This document shows positions 59,790-64,000 of a stretch of DNA of 64,000 nt, in pieces. Numbering within the stretch: the stretch's first letter is position 1; each line of letters opens with the position of its first letter. The stretch is from an uncultured Eubacteriales bacterium (lineage in GTDB: Bacteria > Bacillota > Clostridia > Lachnospirales > Lachnospiraceae): positions 1-64,000 of the forward strand of contig ONPU01000012.1 in the NCBI GenBank assembly GCA_900319795.1, given 5' to 3'. The notes beneath the pieces are model-generated. The model made no database searches and had not been told where the DNA came from. It saw only the letters and a program-made list of their open reading frames with translations. The position numbers were made by a program, and so were the translations under genes.

Positions 59790-60683
59790 TTACCAGCTGA
59801 GCAGTTCTGTACCGGTTTCGGTCACAAGCAGCTGTACTTCCCACTGGGCCGAAGGCTTTCCGTCCATTGTGCGGATCGTCCAGCCGTTGTCGGCGTCCTC
59901 GTAAATGTCGGCCTTGCCCAGGTTGACCATCGGCTCGATCGTAAATGTCATCCCCGGAACCATGACCATGCCGGTCCCCGGACGGCTCACATAGCTGACC
60001 CACGGATCTTCATGGAACTCGAAACCGCAGCCGTGGCCGCCGATTTCGCGGACGACCGTGCAGCCGTTTTCCAGGGCATGCTGATGGACGGCATTTCCCA
60101 TATCCCCGAGGCGGGCCCAGGGTTTCACCGCGCGAATTCCGATTTCCATGCACTCCTTCGCGACTTCGACGAGGCGCTTCTTCTCGGGTGAGACATTTCC
60201 GATCAGGAACATGCGGGAGCTGTCCGAGAAATAGCCGTTGTAGATCGTGGAGCAGTCCACGTTGATAATGTCGCCGTCTTTCAGAATGATCTTCTCATCC
60301 GGAATTCCATGGCAGACCTCTTCGTTGATCGACGTGCAGACGCTTTTCGGGAAGCCTTCGTAGTTCAGCGGCGCAGGGATAGCTCCCGCTTCCGTCGTCA
60401 CCCGGTGCACGATCTGATTAATCTCTTCCGTAGACATCCCGGCCGCGATCACCTCGCCCACTGCGTCCAGGCAGGCCATATTGATCTTCGCGCTCGCCTT
60501 GATCCCCTCAATATCCTTCGGGGTCTTGATAAAACGCTTCTTCGGCACTTCGATCCCGCGCATCTCAAACTTCCGGATCCTGTCGTCGAACGCCATATGG
60601 CACTGCTTATACTTTCTCCCGCTCCCGCACCAGCACGGCGCATTCCTGTCAATTTTCTCATATTCCGATTTATGTAAGATCAT
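59790..60683 (-). CDS. map: Methionine aminopeptidase with SEC-C zinc motif
   Basis: A 297-residue type I enzyme that removes the initiator methionine. Before the catalytic domain there is a SEC-C zinc motif, APCWCGSGRKYKQCH (~14-28), as in longer Clostridial Map forms. The catalytic domain shows the cobalt/manganese ligands in GDIINVDCSTIYNGYFSDSSRMF, GHGCGFEFHEDPWV (~205) and TIEPMVN. The start MILHKSEYEK lies 5 bases after AAGGAG; the longer frame reads into a palindromic repeat (its first 17 residues, APEVPGPGGA) and is rejected. Confidence 0.95.
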   Translation of the reverse strand: MILHKSEYEKIDRNAPCWCGSGRKYKQCHMAFDDRIRKFEMRGIEVPKKRFIKTPKDIEGIKASAKINMACLDAVGEVIAAGMSTEEINQIVHRVTTEAGAIPAPLNYEGFPKSVCTSINEEVCHGIPDEKIILKDGDIINVDCSTIYNGYFSDSSRMFLIGNVSPEKKRLVEVAKECMEIGIRAVKPWARLGDMGNAVHQHALENGCTVVREIGGHGCGFEFHEDPWVSYVSRPGTGMVMVPGMTFTIEPMVNLGKADIYEDADNGWTIRTMDGKPSAQWEVQLLVTETGTELLSW

Positions 60684-60695
60684 ATCCGCTCCTTC

Positions 60696-60726
60696 TGCAC
60701 CACCGGGGCCTGGCACCTCTGGTGCA
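60696..60726. repeat. REP-like 31-bp palindrome between metH and map
   Basis: Starts TGCACCACCGGGGCC and ends GGCACCTCTGGTGCA. It sits 7 bases after the metH stop and 13 bases before the map start. Confidence 0.93.
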
Positions 60727-60733
60727 CTTAACA

Positions 60734-63247
60734 TTATTCAAGTTCCGACTTTGTAGACTTACCAAACACTTCCTGCGCGAAATTCACCGTCGCCATCGCG
60801 TCCGCGCAGTAACGGTCCGCACCGATCTCCTCAGCATATTCCTTCGTAAGAACCGCTCCGCCGACAGCGATCTTCACATCCGGCGCGGCTGCCCTCAGCT
60901 GTGCGATCGTTTCGGCCATGCTGGCGACCGTTGTTGTCATGAGGGCCGAAAGACCGACCATGCGTACCTTTTCCTTTAATACTGTTTCGACGATCACCTC
61001 GGGAGGCACGTCCCTGCCGAGGTCGATCACCTCATAACTGTAATTTTCGAGCAGAACACGCACAATATTTTTCCCGATATCGTGAATGTCGCCCTTTACC
61101 GTCGCAAGGATAATCCGGTCTTTCTTCATATTTGTGACGCCGCTGCCCGCCATCTGCTCTTTGATCACGCCAAATGCGGCTTTCGCGGCATCCGCGCACA
61201 TCAGCAGCTGAGGAAGGTACATTTTTCCCTTCTCAAATGCCTTCCCCGCATGATCCAGCGCCGGGATCATACTTCCGTTTATAACCGCCATAGCCTCCTG
61301 CTGCTCCAGCAGCGTTTTCACCAGGCGGACGGACTGTTCCTTCAGCCCTTTCTCCACGGCGTTCATCAGCTGGACGGCCGGATCTGCACCACGGGGGTCT
61401 GGCACCTTTGGTGCACTTGCACCACCGGGGTCTGGCACCTTTGGTGCACTTGCACCACCGGGGTCTGGCACCTTTGGTGCACCTGCACCACCGGGGTCTG
61501 GCACCTTTGGTGCACTTTCAATATAACGAATGTAATCCGCGCAGTTCCGGTCCAGCCCGGCAAGCGCCCGGAATGAATAGTAGCTCTGCATCATCGGCGC
61601 GGAGCCGGGATTCATGATCACGGCATTGAGCCCCGTGGCCAGCGCCATTGAAGAAAAAGCTCCGTTGATCACAGGCCTCGACGGCAGGCCGAAAGAGACG
61701 TTGGACAGGCCGATCACGGTTTTGCCGCCGAGTTCGGCGCGGATCCGCCGGATGGTCTCAAGCGTTACGAGAGCCGCGCGCTCATCCGAGCTGATCGTCA
61801 TGCAGAGGCAGTCAAAAAGGATATCCTTCTGCCCGATCCCGTACTTCGCGGCTTCATCGAGGATCTTCCGCGCGACGGCAAGCCGGCCGTCACTCGTGTC
61901 GGGAATTCCGTCCTCATCCAGAAGAAGCGCGACCACGACGCCGCCGTATTTCTTCACCAGCGGGAAAATGGCATCCATACTCTCCTTTTTCCCGTTTACG
62001 GAATTGACCAGCGGTTTCCCGTTGTAAATCCGCATGGCGGCCCCGAGCGCCGCGTAATCCGAACTGTCGATCTCGAGCGGCAGCTCAACGATGCTCTGAA
62101 TCTCTTCGACCGTCTGAACAAGCAGCGCCTCCTCATCGATCCCCGGCAGCCCGACGTTCACGTCGAGGATATGCGCGCCCTGCCGCTGCTCCGCGAGAGC
62201 CATGTTGAGGACGTAGTCCATATCGCGCTCGCGAAGTGCCTGCTGGAGCATTTTCTTCCCGGTCGGGTTGATCCGTTCGCCGATCAGCACCGGGTCGTCC
62301 GTTATTTCCTGGGCGATTGCGTAGCTGGTCACGATCGTCATTTCCTTTTTGGAAATGACACCCTTCGCGCGCCCCACAATTCTCTCATGCAGAAGCCTCA
62401 TATGCTCCGGGGTCGTCCCGCAGCACCCGCCCGCAACGGAAATGCCTTCCTCCAGCAGCTCCTCCATCGCGTCGGCAAACTCGGCCGGCCCGATATCGTA
62501 GACCGTGCGGTTTCCCTCCGTCCTCGGAAGTCCGGCGTTCGGATTCACGATCACGGGCAGCGACGAGCATGCGAGCAGCTCCTGCACGACCATTTTCATC
62601 TGCACCGGCCCAAGCCCGCAGTTGACGCCGAGCGCGTCCACGCCCATGCCTTCCAGAAGAGCCGCTGCCGCGCACGCCGTGCCGCCCGTGAGCAGCCGTC
62701 CTTTCGCGTCGAAAACGACCGTCGCGAACACCGGCAGGTCGGAATTTTCCTTCGCGGCCAGCACCGCGGCCTTCAGTTCGTAGAGATCGCTCATCGTCTC
62801 TATGAAAATGAGGTCCGCACCATTTTCCACACCAAGCCGCACTACATCCGCGTAAAATGCCACACAGTCCTCAAACGCCAACTCGCCCATCGGCCGGAGC
62901 AGCTTTCCGGTCGGTCCCAGGTCCAGCGCGATATACCCGTGCCCGGCCTTTCGGACCGCCTCCTTCGCGCAGGCAAATGCCGCCCCCACGATCTCCGGCA
63001 GATCATACTCAGTGATCCCGTTGAATTTGAGCCCGTTGGCCCCGAATGTATTCGTATTGATAATATCGCATCCCGCATTCAGATAATCGAGATGAATCCC
63101 CGTGATCACCTCGGGATGCAGTATATTCCATGTTTCCGGCAGTTCCCCCGCCTTCAGCCCCGCGGCCTGCAAAAGGGAGCCCATCCCTCCATCGCACTGA
63201 AGGATGCGCTCTGCCAAAGCTTCCCGAATTGTCTTCACTTCACTCAT
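60734..63247 (-). CDS. metH: Cobalamin-dependent methionine synthase lacking the activation domain, with repeat-coded linker
   Basis: An 837-residue enzyme that methylates homocysteine with methyl-tetrahydrofolate. Domains: homocysteine transferase (1-~300; CDGGMGSLLQAAG, GVNCGLGP, GGCCGTTPEH with zinc Cys), pterin-binding (~325-600; GERINPTGKK, ILDVNVGLPGIDE), a linker, then B12 cap and cobalamin-binding (~650-837; GDIHDIGKN with the cobalt His). The C-terminal reactivation domain of E. coli MetH is missing; a separate gene supplies it. Four tandem copies of the 31-bp palindrome in the linker encode PKVPDPGGA-SA repeats in frame. Start: MSEVKTIREAL, 6 bases after AGGAGG; the longer frame runs into the upstream repeats. 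Confidence 0.95.
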   Translation of the reverse strand: MSEVKTIREALAERILQCDGGMGSLLQAAGLKAGELPETWNILHPEVITGIHLDYLNAGCDIINTNTFGANGLKFNGITEYDLPEIVGAAFACAKEAVRKAGHGYIALDLGPTGKLLRPMGELAFEDCVAFYADVVRLGVENGADLIFIETMSDLYELKAAVLAAKENSDLPVFATVVFDAKGRLLTGGTACAAAALLEGMGVDALGVNCGLGPVQMKMVVQELLACSSLPVIVNPNAGLPRTEGNRTVYDIGPAEFADAMEELLEEGISVAGGCCGTTPEHMRLLHERIVGRAKGVISKKEMTIVTSYAIAQEITDDPVLIGERINPTGKKMLQQALRERDMDYVLNMALAEQRQGAHILDVNVGLPGIDEEALLVQTVEEIQSIVELPLEIDSSDYAALGAAMRIYNGKPLVNSVNGKKESMDAIFPLVKKYGGVVVALLLDEDGIPDTSDGRLAVARKILDEAAKYGIGQKDILFDCLCMTISSDERAALVTLETIRRIRAELGGKTVIGLSNVSFGLPSRPVINGAFSSMALATGLNAVIMNPGSAPMMQSYYSFRALAGLDRNCADYIRYIESAPKVPDPGGAGAPKVPDPGGASAPKVPDPGGASAPKVPDPRGADPAVQLMNAVEKGLKEQSVRLVKTLLEQQEAMAVINGSMIPALDHAGKAFEKGKMYLPQLLMCADAAKAAFGVIKEQMAGSGVTNMKKDRIILATVKGDIHDIGKNIVRVLLENYSYEVIDLGRDVPPEVIVETVLKEKVRMVGLSALMTTTVASMAETIAQLRAAAPDVKIAVGGAVLTKEYAEEIGADRYCADAMATVNFAQEVFGKSTKSELE
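61385..61514. repeat. Four in-frame REP-like palindromes in metH, period 33
   Basis: Copies at 61385-61415, 61418-61448, 61451-61481 and 61484-61514, each 31 bases with 2-base spacers, so each adds 11 codons. All read TGCACCAC-GGGGTC ... GGCACCTTTGGTGCA. The encoded peptide is APKVPDP(G/R)GA with alternating GA/SA joints. Confidence 0.97.
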
Positions 63248-63258
63248 CATTCCCCTCC

Positions 63259-63391
63259 TGCACCACAGGGGTCTGGCACCTTTGGTGCACTTCGCACCAC
63301 AGGGGTCTGGCACCATTGGTACACTTTGCACCACAGGGGTCTGGCACCATTGGTGCACTTTGCACCACAGGGGTCTGGCACCTTTGGTGCA
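63259..63391. repeat. Four REP-like palindromes upstream of metH, period 34
   Basis: Copies at 63259-63289, 63293-63323, 63327-63357 and 63361-63391, each 31 bases with 3-base spacers. Small differences occur, for example CGCACC at the second copy's start and GGTACA at its end. The array lies between the activation-domain gene and metH and ends 4 bases from the former's stop. Confidence 0.96.
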
Positions 63392-63394
63392 CTC

Positions 63395-64000
63395 TCACAC
63401 CCTAAACGGGCACCGCTCCATCGCGCAGCCCTCACACCGCCCGGCCGCATCACCTGCAACGCAGCCCGAAGACAGCTCCGCCCGAAACAGGCCCACGACC
63501 GCCGTCACCGATTTTGACGGCATCATGAGCAGCGAATCCGTAAGGGTCACGCCGATTGTTTTTCCGGTTTTCAGTACATCACAGATATTCGTCTGGACAG
63601 AAAGGTCAAAATCTCCATAGCCGGGACTGAAACGCGGTCTCATGCCGTATCCCTCTGAGGCATATTCCGACCGCCATCCGGCGCAGAGTTCGTCGCAGTA
63701 GGCCTCGATCATTGCCGCGGAGCAGGCCTGCATCGCCAGCCCCCGGCTCACTTCCACGCGGCCGTAGCGCCGGATCAGAAGATCCGGTCCCTCACCCAAA
63801 GTCGCGCCGAAAAGAAGCACTTTCGTACAGCCGGCCAGGTTGCGCGCAAGGTCGCGGCTATGTACCGTAAAGCACCCAAGGTCCACAAGGCCCTCCGCTT
63901 CATCCACTGTCAGCGGAAAATCCCGCATCACATACCGGGGCGTCGCGCGGTCCTCCAGTTCCTTAAGGCAGCTTTCCGCAAGCGCGCGCGTACGTTCGTC
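63395..64000 (-). CDS. MetH reactivation-domain protein (partial, cut by right edge)
   Basis: At least 202 residues are encoded; the frame is open to the window's end, so the true start lies outside. The sequence matches the stand-alone vitamin-B12-dependent methionine synthase activation domain: LLFGATLGEGPDLLIRRYG, MQACSAAMIEAYCDEL, MRPRFSPGYGDFDLS (the RxxxGYxxxP-type SAM-binding site) and IGVTLTDSLLMMPSKSVTAVVG. A Cys-rich tail (CEGCAMERCPFRV) ends it. It should restore oxidised cobalamin in the adjacent MetH using S-adenosylmethionine. On the same strand and directly upstream of metH; the palindrome array is between them. Confidence 0.93.
   Translation of the reverse strand, partial: DERTRALAESCLKELEDRATPRYVMRDFPLTVDEAEGLVDLGCFTVHSRDLARNLAGCTKVLLFGATLGEGPDLLIRRYGRVEVSRGLAMQACSAAMIEAYCDELCAGWRSEYASEGYGMRPRFSPGYGDFDLSVQTNICDVLKTGKTIGVTLTDSLLMMPSKSVTAVVGLFRAELSSGCVAGDAAGRCEGCAMERCPFRV

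Noticed and set aside
60684..60734. N-terminal extension of map (APEVPGPGGA)
   Set aside because: It is the translation of the 60696-60726 palindrome; the ATG at 60683 has an AAGGAG site.
63250..63358. N-terminal extension of metH through the upstream palindromes
   Set aside because: The added residues are translations of the repeats with a 34-nt period; the internal ATG at 63247 has an AGGAGG site and begins the family sequence.

Overview
The window looks like chromosome of a moderately high-GC Clostridia, most likely a Lachnospiraceae-type gut or rumen anaerobe. This is inferred from gene content: HrcA/CIRCE control of htpG, a Trp T-box leader, a PyrD/PyrK electron-transfer pair, DUF families common in Lachnospiraceae, a LoaP-type NusG paralogue, and ABC sugar operons with ROK and AraC regulators. 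No phage, plasmid, CRISPR or intact insertion sequence was seen.

Layout. 1-180: promoter and leader of an rRNA operon running off the left edge. 0.2-7.4 kb: Tic20-like membrane protein, CDF transporter, and the stress/repair set clpC - small protein - radA, with rubredoxin and a DHH phosphoesterase. 7.5-17.4 kb: nucleotide synthesis (purE-purM-purN-purD, then pyrK-pyrF-pyrD-pyrE) with an M29 aminopeptidase and a VanZ-like protein between. 17.5-26.3 kb: CIRCE-controlled htpG, DegV protein, cold-shock gene, NSS transporter, a secreted ricin-lectin protein and an acidic lipoprotein. 26.4-30.2 kb: a repeat-rich stretch with a ~200 bp foldback element, purC, a ~1.05 kb palindromic non-coding element built around a 53-bp tandem repeat, and loaP. 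30.2-39.7 kb: EAL signalling protein, MBOAT/SGNH acyl-transfer pair, a repeat-bearing surface protein and a DUF3048 protein. 39.8-46.5 kb: GH3 glycosidase, AraC regulator and a sugar ABC transporter, together a probable plant-oligosaccharide locus. 46.6-47.1 kb: a second 53-bp array. 47.3-50.1 kb: hemolysin III protein, second foldback copy, T-box-controlled trpB2. 50.1-59.6 kb: pentose-type operon (xylFGH-like transporter, FGGY kinase, isomerase, DUF4867) with a ROK regulator. 59.8-64.0 kb: map, metH and a separate MetH activation-domain gene cut by the right edge.

The most unusual material is repetitive. (i) A 31-bp palindrome (REP-like) lies in operon spacers and has also entered two protein genes in frame: twice in pyrK, and as a four-copy array in the metH interdomain linker. 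The coding array has a 33-nt period, whereas the intergenic array beside metH has a 34-nt period. (ii) Two loci 18 kb apart carry exact-period 53-bp tandem arrays that resemble each other in opposite orientation; one is enclosed by 192-nt inverted arms and ~42-nt terminal inverted repeats, next to loaP. (iii) Two ~200 bp foldback elements share sequence and show paired base changes in their arms; one abuts the 5' end of a membrane-protein gene that lacks a convincing start.

Starts were chosen by ribosome-binding sites and family N-termini. All family assignments come from reading the sequence; no database search was run.
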